Counted from the first letter of the stretch, positions 9,749 to 19,814 are shown. The stretch is DNA of 64,000 bases from Acinetobacter sp. SAAs474 (GCF_032823475.1 NZ_CP127915.1:2480001-2544000); one strand, 5' to 3'. The notes: a model not told the origin generated them from the sequence alone. Translations and numbers: made by a program.

Positions 9749-10423
9749 CTATATGCACTTCTGACCAATTTGCATATATTTTTTATTGATCACCAAAAAG
9801 ATTTTATTATCGCCAATCAATGCCTGATCACGATATTCCTCGCCTGGCAATATATAAAAATGGGTTGCATCTTCATCTGTACCGTTACAACCTTGATGAA
9901 TAATTACACGAAAAAAAGTATTTCCTGTATTTTTTAATAGCCCTTGTTTTTCATTTAAGTGGTATTGAAAATTTTGTTTACGTGGACGCACGATTAAAAT
10001 CGTACTTAAAGCCACTGAAGGTAAATAACTTGGTGATCGTGTCGTTGCATTATTATTGAGCGATGTTAATGGTGTTTCAACAAAACTGACGCGATAATAA
10101 CGCTCTTTATTATCTTGAGGACCTCGATAAATAAGCTTAAAAAAATCAGTAGATTGTTTATCAATAGTTTTTCTTAACGGTGTATACAAAATTTCTTTTT
10201 CTTTACTATTGATACGAACTTCATTTGTATTACTGGGTTTTTCTATTTCATAACTTTGAATAGTATATAAATTCATACTATTGGTATCATTGGTCAAATA
10301 TTTTGCCATGATATTTTCATCACTACCCATTTCATAAATATAGGAAGAAAAATACATGGCCTGACTGCTTAAACTAAAAAAAACAGTCACCAATCCAATT
10401 AAAATCAAAGCAAAATATTTCAT
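9749..10423 (-). CDS. ecpE: ECP-type fimbrial chaperone EcpE
   Basis: Second periplasmic chaperone of the Mat/ECP pilus operon. It has an N-terminal signal peptide (hydrophobic to about residue 22, ending SSQA). The immunoglobulin-like core has the segment YRGPQDNKERYYRVSF, which matches YTGPEDDQERYYRLSW of the upstream chaperone EcpB; both contain VRPRK/VSPRK and an NTGN turn. At 224 residues it is chaperone-sized. It lies three bases after ecpD at the operon's end. In E. coli the Ecp operon likewise carries two chaperones. Confidence 0.85.
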   Translation of the reverse strand: MKYFALILIGLVTVFFSLSSQAMYFSSYIYEMGSDENIMAKYLTNDTNSMNLYTIQSYEIEKPSNTNEVRINSKEKEILYTPLRKTIDKQSTDFFKLIYRGPQDNKERYYRVSFVETPLTSLNNNATTRSPSYLPSVALSTILIVRPRKQNFQYHLNEKQGLLKNTGNTFFRVIIHQGCNGTDEDATHFYILPGEEYRDQALIGDNKIFLVINKKYMQIGQKCI

Positions 10424-10426
10424 AAA

Positions 10427-12085
10427 TTATCGATCCACACCAATCCATTTGGCCTCCACTTTAACATCCCCTTCTGCATGCACACTCCCCAACCAATCAA
10501 TACCTTTATCTACAGTAAATTGAGAAACACGATCATTCATTGGAAATCTTAATTTTAAATCAGTGGAATAAAAATAACCTGATTGTTGTACATCCCATGG
10601 CGTCGCAGTCCAAGCAGCATGGGTTAAATCCAGTGTTGCGTTGGCATTACAACCGCTATATTGCTCAACTATATTTCCTGTTTCATGGGTATAAGACAAA
10701 TATGCTGGAATCGCCACATTAAGACTATTATCATTTGATTTAAATAAACAATAACTCATGGATTTTACTGTGGTAGATTCACCAATGACGCTTGCTGTAA
10801 CGGTATCAGCTTTACGTGGTGCCGATTGTGTCACGATATAGTTAAATACAATATCTTCTTCATCTTCACCAATTTTTCCTGTTTTTTTCTGCTGATATTG
10901 ATCTTGATGACGAATACTGATGCCATATTCACGCGGTATAATATCAATATCAACTCCTGATGAAAATTGATAAAATCCTGATTGAGGTGTTACTGTATTA
11001 TCGATTGCAAATGTAAAAACACCCTGTCTACCAGATGTACTCGCACCCGCAGCCAACATTTTTCGGAAAAATGCTTTCGTAAATAATACGCGAACATAGC
11101 CTTGACCAGTCGTAAACATCCCTCTCATACTATTATCCGAACCTTTCTCAGAAAAACGCTTCCAGGCCCCATTTCCGCCATCAAGCCTGATATCATATTC
11201 ATTCAGATTAATATTTCCTAATGCCGCAGTATCAACAACCATATAAAAGCGTATTCCAGGATACAAATTTGTAATTGCAGCATCTATATTGTATTGGAGC
11301 ATTTTACAAGAAATGCCTTCACGTTGTCCTGACTTCTCGTCTCCTCCAGAGCTAATCACAATATGCTCACACAACTGACTATCGGCTGCTAAAGTGGGTG
11401 TCCCATCAGTAGAAATCCAAATTTCACTAAAAGCTCGGGTATCAACAAAACTGATATTTCCTGTTTTTGTAATATTAAGCTGTGTTTTACGCCATCTTCC
11501 TGTCGTCGCATCTTTACAACGCCCTCCCGCAGCAGGATCATAGTCTTCAGTAGTTTCACAATAATGCATATCATAACTATTAAAAGAACCAACCGCCTGA
11601 TTCTTTAGAAACTCATATGCTTGAGAAGAAAATGATCCTCGTGCAGCGTGTCCTGTAAACTCAGTATCACCAGAGCGCATTTTATAAGCACCATATTGAT
11701 CTGTAAATGCTGGCGGAATAAAACCCGTTGATGGACATTCATTAGCATTTCTTATTCGACAACGAAGCCCTTGAAAGGGATAAAGCATAGCCGAATTTTC
11801 TAACCAAATATCAATATTATTATTTGCACGTAACCTCGTATTTCGCCCCATATAACCCAATGAATCTTGCTTATTTTTACCGTATTTGGTCCAAACATTA
11901 TTCCCTGTAAAACGTGGATCCAAGTCTTCTGAGGCAATCAAGTATTCTTTATCGATATTATTTTCAATAAAAACAAAGTTATTTTTACCTGTCAGCGTAT
12001 ATCCAGAAGGAGGAGTTAGAGCATAGATCGTTTGCTGTAAAGCACATAGCCCAATGGTTAAAAATATTTTTTGATAATTAATCAT
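10427..12085 (-). CDS. ecpD: ECP-type fimbrial tip adhesin/minor pilin EcpD
   Basis: Large (552-residue) exported subunit expected at the pilus tip, assembled through EcpC. The N-terminus is a signal peptide (about 1-22, ending TIYA) followed by LTPPSGYTLTGKNNF. Size and position, last subunit after the usher, match EcpD of the E. coli common pilus. Many paired cysteines (for example LRCRIRNANEC, CETTEDY, GGRCKD) suggest disulfides in the periplasm. Its start overlaps the usher's end by eight bases, indicating translational coupling. Confidence 0.8.
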   Translation of the reverse strand: MINYQKIFLTIGLCALQQTIYALTPPSGYTLTGKNNFVFIENNIDKEYLIASEDLDPRFTGNNVWTKYGKNKQDSLGYMGRNTRLRANNNIDIWLENSAMLYPFQGLRCRIRNANECPSTGFIPPAFTDQYGAYKMRSGDTEFTGHAARGSFSSQAYEFLKNQAVGSFNSYDMHYCETTEDYDPAAGGRCKDATTGRWRKTQLNITKTGNISFVDTRAFSEIWISTDGTPTLAADSQLCEHIVISSGGDEKSGQREGISCKMLQYNIDAAITNLYPGIRFYMVVDTAALGNINLNEYDIRLDGGNGAWKRFSEKGSDNSMRGMFTTGQGYVRVLFTKAFFRKMLAAGASTSGRQGVFTFAIDNTVTPQSGFYQFSSGVDIDIIPREYGISIRHQDQYQQKKTGKIGEDEEDIVFNYIVTQSAPRKADTVTASVIGESTTVKSMSYCLFKSNDNSLNVAIPAYLSYTHETGNIVEQYSGCNANATLDLTHAAWTATPWDVQQSGYFYSTDLKLRFPMNDRVSQFTVDKGIDWLGSVHAEGDVKVEAKWIGVDR

Positions 12086-14600
12086 AACGACGTGCCTCTA
12101 AATTATCTTTACCATGACTGGCTGCTTTATATATACAAGAGATTTCACCCAACCAAGCCACACCTTGTTGTTCTTTCAATGATAAAGTTGATTCACAAAT
12201 ATCACCATTTTCTTTAACAATGGTAATCACTGGATATTTTTTATCGACATCTAAAGAGAATTCACCATTAAAATCGGTTTTGGTTTTACCAATGTGGTTA
12301 TTGAGCTGAACATGTGATGCAATTTCGCCATCTGGATAACGAATACGCCCAAAAATCGTTACCATCTGTTTCACATCAGGTTTAATTTTGGCCACATTGC
12401 CTGGATATAACACCACGGTATTTTTACGTCCCTGACCAATACTGACACTATCCATTGAGTTTTTATCACTTCTTAATTCAACGGTATATTTTTTATAAGG
12501 TGCCAATGGAATAAAATTACGATTGCCACTTAAGGTATAATCTTGACCATTAATCAATGCCGACATTTTGGTACCACGAGGTAAACCGGTATTGATCAAC
12601 ACGCCAGAACCAAAATTATTATTTCCAAGCCCGATCGAGAAATTCGAACTGGCAATCGAGCCTTGGGTAGTATAGTTAAAGTTTTTACTATGTGCCGATG
12701 CACTGGCAGATAAAGTGCCTGAGTTAATGGTGGTTTGATAAGATAAATACGCAGATGCAGAGAAATCATCTTGATTTAAATAATCATTTTCTCTTTTAAT
12801 AACTTGTTTAACATCAACACCAATACCATTAATGATGCTATTGCTAAAATTCTGTTTATAACTGGCATTAGCCAATAAATTACTGTTACGGCTACTGATC
12901 CCCGCACTAAACCAGCGTGAAATTGGTAAACTGACATCAACAAAAATATATTTATCTTGATCCGAACGCTGACTCTCATAAGTCGATTTTTGTATTCCCG
13001 TTCTTAAACTGATATTGGCATAACGGGTATTAAATAAGTTTTGAAAATATTCCATATTGGTATTGGAATACTCACGTAATAAGCTTTTAGAATAACTGAC
13101 ATTTAAAAAACCAAGGCGTTGATAAAGTTGTTTAAAGTTAAAACTCAAACCTGCATCAAAGCCATGATTTTCCGTAAAATATAGTTTATTGCCTTGTGCA
13201 CTTTTATTATAAGATCCCCAAACACTACCATAGCCTTGTGGTAAGTTATAACTTAATGCAATTGATCCTAAATAAGAAGAATCTGTCGCCAGCATTGCTT
13301 GTGCTGTAATATTGGTATTTGGATTAAAGGATAAAGTTGTTTGTGCTTCTGCAACAGCATTTTCATCAAATGCATAAAACGTGGATCTCAATGCCAAACC
13401 AGAAAGTACATTATAGTTTTTAGCCAGAGCTGCACCCATCAACCAAGTATCTTGTTTACTGACTGTATTTAAATAAAGACTATTATTCTGGTCTTGTTTA
13501 TAATATTCCAGCATTCCACCAAATAATTGCCAATCCAATTTACCAGTGACACTAGAACTACGCCCATAAGATTTATTGACCTGAGCCGTTGTGGTAGTTT
13601 CCTGACCATCAATAATGGTTTTTAATTCAACATTATAGATACCATAAGGAAAGTTAGAGGTGTCAATTTCATGACTTCCCATGGAGAAATTTTGAATACT
13701 TAATAAACGACCATCACGGTAAATCTGTACCGTTCCAGCGCTAGGTAAAAACACCACAATAGGGGTTAAAGACTGTTTATTATCTTCAATCACTGTATTA
13801 CTTTTAGTCCCATAGCTGAAACCATAAATCTTACTGGTACTCAGTGCAGATAAACTGGCAATCGATTGCATACTCCAGGTATCCATCATCCCTGCAGCTA
13901 AACGACGTCCCGCAAAATCACGCTCATACATGGCCCGATATAAATTGCTTTGTACGTTACTCGTTCCAATCCCATAAATAGAACCATTTAAATTGACATG
14001 ATGCTCTTTATAAGAACTTACGCTGTCCAAACTTAAATAATTGGAAGAATTTGATAAACTATCATATTCATTATAAGAATAACCAAAACGATAATTTAAA
14101 ATGGAAGCAATTTCATTTGATGTCGCTTCAGCCAACACATCTGAACGTGGAATTAAACTCGTTGCTAATGCATTACGATCTACGGCCAATTCCAGATACA
14201 TCGATTCGAGATTCATATTTAATGTTGAATCATCATTTACCTTAATCTGCATACTATGATTAAAGCTTTGATCAAGAGTCTGTAAACGATCTTTTAACGC
14301 TGATGATAGGGTTGTGGTTTGCTGATAACCATTAAAATCAATTGCCTCAACATATAATTGATCATTTTTATAAATAATTTTTGCATCAGCAACTTTCTGC
14401 TCACTCTTACCCTGTTGTATTGAGGCATCTTCTGTATATTTTAAATACACAGGGATGCTAATTCCCTGCGCCAAAGCGCTCGACAATACCTCTGGAAAGG
14501 TATAATCCCCGACAACAATACGTTTTTCTCCAGCATAAGATAATACCGACACAAATGTACATCCAGTAAATAAAACGCCAGGGAATAAATAGTTTTTCAT
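12078..14600 (-). CDS. ecpC: ECP-type outer-membrane usher EcpC
   Basis: Outer-membrane secretion and assembly pore for the pilus. Signal peptide near MKNYLFPGVLFTG. The body is rich in alternating beta-barrel strands (many YNxxxG and SxxLxxS patterns). The pattern FLPSAGTVQIYRDGRLL, followed by IDTSNFPYGIYNVEL, is a plug/linker region seen in CFA/CS1- and Ecp-type ushers. A C-terminal small domain has the GRIRYPDGEIASHVQ segment. I prefer the ATG at 14600 (840 residues); an earlier ATG at 14633 would place an odd hydrophobic stretch before the signal peptide. About 850 residues is usual for EcpC. Confidence 0.85.
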   Translation of the reverse strand: MKNYLFPGVLFTGCTFVSVLSYAGEKRIVVGDYTFPEVLSSALAQGISIPVYLKYTEDASIQQGKSEQKVADAKIIYKNDQLYVEAIDFNGYQQTTTLSSALKDRLQTLDQSFNHSMQIKVNDDSTLNMNLESMYLELAVDRNALATSLIPRSDVLAEATSNEIASILNYRFGYSYNEYDSLSNSSNYLSLDSVSSYKEHHVNLNGSIYGIGTSNVQSNLYRAMYERDFAGRRLAAGMMDTWSMQSIASLSALSTSKIYGFSYGTKSNTVIEDNKQSLTPIVVFLPSAGTVQIYRDGRLLSIQNFSMGSHEIDTSNFPYGIYNVELKTIIDGQETTTTAQVNKSYGRSSSVTGKLDWQLFGGMLEYYKQDQNNSLYLNTVSKQDTWLMGAALAKNYNVLSGLALRSTFYAFDENAVAEAQTTLSFNPNTNITAQAMLATDSSYLGSIALSYNLPQGYGSVWGSYNKSAQGNKLYFTENHGFDAGLSFNFKQLYQRLGFLNVSYSKSLLREYSNTNMEYFQNLFNTRYANISLRTGIQKSTYESQRSDQDKYIFVDVSLPISRWFSAGISSRNSNLLANASYKQNFSNSIINGIGVDVKQVIKRENDYLNQDDFSASAYLSYQTTINSGTLSASASAHSKNFNYTTQGSIASSNFSIGLGNNNFGSGVLINTGLPRGTKMSALINGQDYTLSGNRNFIPLAPYKKYTVELRSDKNSMDSVSIGQGRKNTVVLYPGNVAKIKPDVKQMVTIFGRIRYPDGEIASHVQLNNHIGKTKTDFNGEFSLDVDKKYPVITIVKENGDICESTLSLKEQQGVAWLGEISCIYKAASHGKDNLEARRYD

Positions 14601-14762
14601 AAAAATTATATTGATCGAGAATATGTTAAGCATTATGTGAAAAATAAATATATATATTGATCAACCTAATAGACCAACATAATAAAAATCAGAGAATCTT
14701 ATATGTCGAGTCTATTCACATAACCTACTTATGATAGACATTGAAAGTAATATATATTTTAA

Positions 14763-15434
14763 CTACTTAGAAACATTGATGTATTGATCGGCATACCAAA
14801 TGCCTAAATGGGTTTTTGGTGCATTCCAATCAGTCAATTGTAATTTCACTGAAGTTCCCGGCATAACATAATAGCGTTCACGACAGCCCTTCCCATCAAT
14901 CTCTTTCTTCTTATCTAAACATGGGCCTGCCGCAACAACACGAAAGCTGGCATTACCAGTATTGGTCATCGTGCCATTGGCATATTGATAGTCGAGTTTA
15001 TCTTTACGTGGAGAAACCACTAAAATGGTATTAATAATCGCAGATGTAGTGGCAAGTGCCGCCTTATTGGCCGTATTGTCTTCTGATCCCAATACAGGAG
15101 CATCTAACCAAGATAAACGGTAATAACGCTCTTGATCATCTTCTGGTCCGGTATATAAAATTTTAAAAACATCTTTCCCCGCCCCTGGTAATACCAATCC
15201 TGCAGGAGTCGATAATACTTCTTTACTGTCATCTTTGATAACAACACCTTGTGCTGTTGGAGAAGTTATTTTTTCTATTTTTAAGCCAATATAACGTGCA
15301 ACATTAGTAGTATTTTCAACTTCTTTAATTAAATTTTTCTGATTCGAATTAATTATAGAAGTAATATCACCTACATTAACAGCATAAGTAGGCATTGAAA
15401 TACTGCATACCAAGATATAAAAAAATGATTTCAT
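14763..15434 (-). CDS. ecpB: ECP-type fimbrial chaperone EcpB
   Basis: Periplasmic chaperone that delivers EcpA and EcpD subunits to the usher. Signal peptide about residues 1-18 (ending PTYA). Immunoglobulin-fold markers shared with EcpE are YYRLSWLDAP, TILVVSPRKDKLDY and NTGNASFRVV. A cysteine pair, GPC and KGC, flanks a KKKEIDGK loop. It has 223 residues. It lies 85 bases after ecpA with a hairpin in the gap, and 162 bases before the chosen ecpC start. Confidence 0.85.
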   Translation of the reverse strand: MKSFFYILVCSISMPTYAVNVGDITSIINSNQKNLIKEVENTTNVARYIGLKIEKITSPTAQGVVIKDDSKEVLSTPAGLVLPGAGKDVFKILYTGPEDDQERYYRLSWLDAPVLGSEDNTANKAALATTSAIINTILVVSPRKDKLDYQYANGTMTNTGNASFRVVAAGPCLDKKKEIDGKGCRERYYVMPGTSVKLQLTDWNAPKTHLGIWYADQYINVSK

Positions 15435-15475
15435 TATTATTAGCCATAAAAAGTAGAAAATATGATGTGAAACTT

Positions 15476-15500
15476 AGATATGAGGAAAATCCTCATATCT
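15476..15500 (-). terminator. Hairpin between ecpA and ecpB (partial terminator or mRNA stabiliser)
   Basis: AGATATGAGG, a five-base loop, then CCTCATATCT: a perfect 10-bp stem 20 bases after the ecpA stop. There is no strong T-run on the minus strand. Such a stem would let the major pilin be made in excess of the assembly genes. Confidence 0.6.
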
Positions 15501-15519
15501 AATATCAAGACTTAAATCA

Positions 15520-16140
15520 TTAACTCTCTTGTTCTGGCACAGTCCATAATGCAGTAAACTGCACTGAAACTTCACCATTCCACATTCCATCAGCTAAGTC
15601 AGAAAACTCTACGTTATCAGCACCATTAGAAGTAGCACCATCAATGCTAAATACAAAATTACCTTGAGCAGATGATCGAACAGGCTTATTAGTATTCTTT
15701 TCTATAACACTATACTTAGATGATTGTGCAAGTGCATCTAAACCAGCAGTGGTACCATTTGTAGTATTAATTAAAGTCGTTGGGGTAGTTTTATCTAATT
15801 TGGTACCATTCCATGCCACACCCACGTCTAAAGTAGACGCATCAGAGCCACGTGTTAAGGTATTACTAATTAATTTTGAGGTAAGCTCAAAATCTGTTGC
15901 TCCACTTTGTCCCTGAATCGTGATATCAAAAGCACCAGTTTGAGTATTAAATGCTTCTAAGCCTTCTGCATACTGGAAGTTTAAAGATTTTAATGGGGTT
16001 ACAACCAAAACAGAAGTCGTATCTTTAACAGCGGTAGCATCCCAAGTAGCTGTTGCTGATGCTGTTACGTCAGCCATAGCAGAAGAAGCCAAAACAATAG
16101 AAGAAGATAATAACGCTAATTTTGTAAAAATATTTTTCAT
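15520..16140 (-). CDS. ecpA: ECP/Mat major pilin EcpA
   Basis: Structural subunit of the common-pilus fibre. The start MKNIFTKLALL at 16140 is preceded by GAGG six bases upstream. An in-frame upstream extension to 16212 lacks this and would bury the signal peptide. Cleavage is likely after SSAMA, giving DVTASATATWDATAVKDTTS. The block LVVTPLKSLNFQYAEGLEAF, together with TLDVGVAWNGT and GEVSVQFTALW, is very close to E. coli EcpA (MatB) as I recall it. Length (206) is typical. First gene of the operon. No EcpR-like LuxR regulator gene is found upstream. Confidence 0.9.
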   Translation of the reverse strand: MKNIFTKLALLSSSIVLASSAMADVTASATATWDATAVKDTTSVLVVTPLKSLNFQYAEGLEAFNTQTGAFDITIQGQSGATDFELTSKLISNTLTRGSDASTLDVGVAWNGTKLDKTTPTTLINTTNGTTAGLDALAQSSKYSVIEKNTNKPVRSSAQGNFVFSIDGATSNGADNVEFSDLADGMWNGEVSVQFTALWTVPEQES

Positions 16141-17183
16141 AAAAAACCTCAATAAATCAAAAAACTTATATCTCATCTTAGAAATAACGACATACTTCAA
16201 AATAATTTTCATGTATATCTGGATATTAAGTCCAATTAATATATCAATATTTATCGAAATTTAAAATCAAACAAAGAGCCAAAATAGCATTGACAAAATA
16301 AAATAAAACTTAAAAAGTATTAATAAGCCTATTCCTATATTTAAAAATTTCTTAATATAACAATTTTTTTATTTATTTTTTATTACAAATTATTTAATTT
16401 CAATAGATTATATTTATTTTTTTATATATAATTATTTTATTATTTCTAATCAATGATTGATATTATTAATATAAAATAAATATAACAAAAATCAATCAAT
16501 TGTTTAGTAATTAATCAATGGTTAACTTAAAATAAACAATTTTAGCCTTTAATGCCTAAAAAACCTTGTTATATGTAATTTATGCTAAACATAAAATAAT
16601 AAATGATGCTTAAAAAAATTAAACAAATAACAGTCAACTGAGAAAATTTCATTTTTAATGCCTCTTTAAAATAATAGAAACTAAAAATGCAATTTTATCT
16701 TTAGATACAAGCAAAAAATTGCATCATAATATCTAATCGTTTTACAGATAGTCACATAATGTTTATTTTAAATAGACGAAATCTAACCTATCTATAGCTC
16801 CTGGTGTCATCAATACCACATACAGAATAAACGATATGAAAAATATGGTTTATAAGTCAGTACGGAATGATTGCAAAAAGCAAAAAGCAAAAAGCAAAAA
16901 GCAAAAAGCAAAAAGCAAAAAGCAAAAAGCAAAAAGCAAAAAGCAAAAAGCAAAAAGCAAAAAGCAAAAATACTAGAGCCTATTGATATTTTATATTCAA
17001 AAAATAGCAAGAAAGTAGAATTCTATCGCCATACCAAATTCAGTTCTCGCTATACCTCGAACAATACTGACTGATCAATACTGCTCTAAACTAAAATCTA
17101 TTCTGATTAATTTTGTTATTTATTCCAAACATAATTTAAAATTATGTATTGAAACAATTATCTATAGGATTCAGACTGAATGT
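16141..17183. other. Long AT-rich region upstream of ecpA
   Basis: About 1 kb without a credible gene, extremely AT-rich from 16215 to about 16700, as expected of a silenced (H-NS-type) pilus promoter. The GCAAAAA tandem array lies near its far end. Frames across the array only encode repetitive peptides in both directions. No specific promoter boxes could be fixed. Confidence 0.6.
16873..16970. repeat. Heptanucleotide tandem repeat (GCAAAAA)x14
   Basis: Exactly 98 bases: fourteen uninterrupted perfect copies of GCAAAAA. The array starts 733 bases upstream of the ecpA start codon. A perfect short-unit array of this length is prone to slipped-strand copy-number change. Confidence 0.97.
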
Positions 17184-17486
17184 TCTTGGCGAAACTTAGC
17201 CGAAAAATTGGTTACGCTAAACTCTATTATTAAAAAATTCAATTGGTGGCTTAAAGAGAGTAAATTACTAAAAATATTTAAATAACTATCTTCTGATGCT
17301 GATTTAGAATGTATCTTTATTGATACGAGTCATGTCAGAACACACCAACATGCAAATGGAAATCCTATTAAATTTATAATCAATGATGGCACAAAAGTTG
17401 CAACTGATCTAATTGACGCTTTAGATTTAAAAGAAATAAAAATATGCTGTGCTGATCATAATGATGATTCAAATTTATATGGATGA
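17184..17486 (+). pseudogene. Decayed IS5-family (IS427-like) transposase
   Basis: One frame reads SWRNLAEKLVTLNSIIKKFN, then a stop, then in frame DLECIFIDTSHVRTHQHANG, typical of IS5/IS427 transposases (usual form FIDGSHIKAHQH). It ends at 17486 with another stop. A further fragment, RMYQYFKRYNI at about 17541-17573, looks like the C-terminal RR-Y part in another frame. The relic spans about 17150-17600 and encodes no working protein. No terminal repeats could be assigned. Confidence 0.75.
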
Positions 17487-17631
17487 TGATTTGAGCCTTA
17501 CTTTAATACCTTTATATGCACAGCAATATATTTTGCACAGACGTATGTATCAATATTTCAAACGATACAATATCAATAACCAACAAAAAGAAAGTTAACT
17601 TTTTCTTGGTGACATAAACCAATCTTATTGA

Positions 17632-18678
17632 TTATTCATAATAACGTCGGCCTGATTGAGCATGTAAAAATGCTGGAATCAATCCTGTTAAAGCAGCACG
17701 AATATCTTTACGCTCATTAATTAACTGATGTGAGCCTTCTTCCAAAATTAGTAATGTTTGTAACCTAAATTTCTCTCGTATAAAATCAATATTGTATTTC
17801 CAATCTACCGTTTGATCTAAAGCACCTTGTGCTAGCCATACCGGAATACGGCAAGCAGGACGATCCTCCATTTCCCGCATCCATTTTGACATCGCTAAAA
17901 TCCAACCCATTCCCATCATTTTTGGTTGTAGAGGATCTTTTAAACGAATAAATCGTAAAAACTCTGGATTATGATTATTACGTCTAAAATGACGAGGCAC
18001 TTCACGCTTAATACGACGGATAATACTTAAGCCAATCGTGTTATGCCACCACGCTGTTTTGGCCGGACGTATTAAAGGAGAAAGTAATAAAATTCTTTCA
18101 ATAAAGGGATTTTGCCGACGTTCAGCATACTGCAAAACATGGTGCATCCAGATTGCACCACCAGTACTTTGACCAATACCAACCCAAGGCTGTGGTAATT
18201 GATCTGCATTTTTAACATAGTGATAAATAGTTTCTAAAACCTGTTGATAATGATCAAAATCTGCGATATTGGCAGGTGAACCATTACTTAAACCATGTCC
18301 AGGTAAATCATAGGTTAAAACACTAAAACCTTGCTCCAATAATTCCTGAATAATCGGTTGATAAATACCACTATGTTCCAAATAACCATGTAAAAGTGCA
18401 ACTGTACCCTGTATTCGATGAAATCGACTCCCCGCGAGTTGTGGTGTAAAAACTTGCACATGCAATTTAAAAAGTGGCATTTCAACATAGCCTTGCCAAT
18501 GCTCGCAATTTAATCGATCAAAGCCATACAGTTTACGATATGCCTGAATATGCACATTAGGGATATATACACGGTTTAAATTTAATTTTTCCAATTTTTC
18601 TAATGTCATTTCCCGACTAGGGATGGGCAAATCAAGTTGCTGTAAATCTTTTGGATTTAAAAATGGCAAATCAGACAT
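17632..18678 (-). CDS. Alpha/beta hydrolase, lysophospholipase (PldB)-like
   Basis: Serine hydrolase of the Hydrolase_4 group. The oxyanion region is LLHGYLEHSG, and the nucleophile elbow is GQSTGG. The acidic residue is probably in GALDQTVDW, and the histidine is in EEGSHQLINE near the C-terminus. No signal peptide. I take the ATG at 18678 (348 residues), whose A is shared with the stop of the preceding DUF218 gene (TAATG overlap). An ATG at 18696 would add six residues. Substrate unknown; monoacylglycerol or lysophospholipid is a family guess. Confidence 0.8.
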   Translation of the reverse strand: MSDLPFLNPKDLQQLDLPIPSREMTLEKLEKLNLNRVYIPNVHIQAYRKLYGFDRLNCEHWQGYVEMPLFKLHVQVFTPQLAGSRFHRIQGTVALLHGYLEHSGIYQPIIQELLEQGFSVLTYDLPGHGLSNGSPANIADFDHYQQVLETIYHYVKNADQLPQPWVGIGQSTGGAIWMHHVLQYAERRQNPFIERILLLSPLIRPAKTAWWHNTIGLSIIRRIKREVPRHFRRNNHNPEFLRFIRLKDPLQPKMMGMGWILAMSKWMREMEDRPACRIPVWLAQGALDQTVDWKYNIDFIREKFRLQTLLILEEGSHQLINERKDIRAALTGLIPAFLHAQSGRRYYE

Positions 18679-19814
18679 TATGGAATCTCTCGACAATCGC
18701 TTAAACCAAATATGACATCACGAACAGTGGCAAGTAATTCATAATTTGCCCGACGACTATGGTCATAATTTTGCGCACTAGGACGCCAAGTGGTTAATTG
18801 AGTAGGTATCGGTGCTTCAACAGGAATTGTTTCAATACCATTTAAAGCAAATAATCGACGCGTTCTAGGCATATGGTATTGATCAGTAATTAAAATAACC
18901 GTTGGCGCTCCACCTTTTTTTTGTAACAATAATGAACTGAAACGAGTATTTTCACAGGTATTCATGCTTCTATTTTCAAGCAATTTAGCATTCACCCCCC
19001 GTTCTTTAAGCCATTGTTGCATATAGGGTGCTTCTACCCCACTTAATACAATAGGTAAATGATATTGTTTTTCTATCTCTAAGGTTTTTTCTAAACGCAG
19101 CCGTGTGTATTGGTTAACGACAATATTTTTGGTTTTTTGATCCAGTGCCAAGCCGCCTCCCAATACAACAATAGCATAAGGTTTCGACTGTTGAATAGAT
19201 CGGTGCGCATCACTTTGATCAGGCATATCATTAATTTCTTCAGTTAAGTTCAGATCTTTAGAACGATAATCTGTTGTACCCAAATCATGCTGTTGCACTT
19301 GATGTGTCGACAAAAATATACGATATTTATCCATAAGTTCTTTATTTTCAGAACTATTGAGCTCAAGTAACTCACGCACAGCTAAAGCACGATCAGCCTC
19401 TGCTTCAGAACTAGCATGCGGTGAAGTCATAGGGACTTGGACTGCCGAACCCGCTTCTTTTTCTTGAAGATTTTCCTGATTAATTAAATGAATCAATATT
19501 TTATAACGTTGTTGTAACAACGTTATATTTTGCGAGTTATGTTGTTGAATATCTTCTTCCAACAATTTTAGATATGCTTGTCGTGCAATCCAAAGATTTG
19601 ATCCCGGTTCCAATGTATCATCATCATTTAACTCACCGAGCTTCTGACTTTTAGCTGCTATTTGGTTCACTTCTACTGAGACAAAGCTATTCAAGAGCTT
19701 AACAATCGCTTTAGAATAAAAAGGCGAATAAACAAAAAGTACCAGACAGCCGATAAGTACAAAAAGTGCTGCTGCAACTTGTACTATCCGCACCATCCAA
19801 TCGACTTTCTTCAT
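18678..19814 (-). CDS. DUF218 (YdcF/ElyC-like) membrane-anchored protein
   Basis: A 378-residue protein with one N-terminal membrane segment (about residues 9-33), then a Gln/Glu-rich helical stretch, then a DUF218 domain. The domain shows [12 protein letters not shown], the [10 protein letters not shown] helix, [22 protein letters not shown] and [14 protein letters not shown], the usual conserved acid/polar positions. ElyC and SanA relatives affect envelope integrity. It overlaps murB by four bases and the hydrolase by one, so it is co-transcribed with the murB cluster. Confidence 0.8.
   Translation of the reverse strand: MKKVDWMVRIVQVAAALFVLIGCLVLFVYSPFYSKAIVKLLNSFVSVEVNQIAAKSQKLGELNDDDTLEPGSNLWIARQAYLKLLEEDIQQHNSQNITLLQQRYKILIHLINQENLQEKEAGSAVQVPMTSPHASSEAEADRALAVRELLELNSSENKELMDKYRIFLSTHQVQQHDLGTTDYRSKDLNLTEEINDMPDQSDAHRSIQQSKPYAIVVLGGGLALDQKTKNIVVNQYTRLRLEKTLEIEKQYHLPIVLSGVEAPYMQQWLKERGVNAKLLENRSMNTCENTRFSSLLLQKKGGAPTVILITDQYHMPRTRRLFALNGIETIPVEAPIPTQLTTWRPSAQNYDHSRRANYELLATVRDVIFGLSDCREIP

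Noticed and set aside
9653..9937. 94-codon forward frame over the ecpE 3' end
   Set aside because: It overlaps ecpE and the hairpin repeat; no recognisable protein.
16213..16700. CRISPR-like look of the repetitive AT-rich region
   Set aside because: No direct repeats with unique spacers; the only true array nearby is the 7-base tandem repeat.
16810..17074. Forward and reverse frames across the tandem array encoding KQKAKSK- and FAFCFLL-type repeats
   Set aside because: They arise only because a 7-base unit repeats without stops in either direction; no start signal and no family.
19495..19530. Short palindrome AACGTTGTTGTAACAACG-like within the DUF218 gene
   Set aside because: It lies inside coding sequence in a Gln-rich helix region, with no other sign of a regulatory site.
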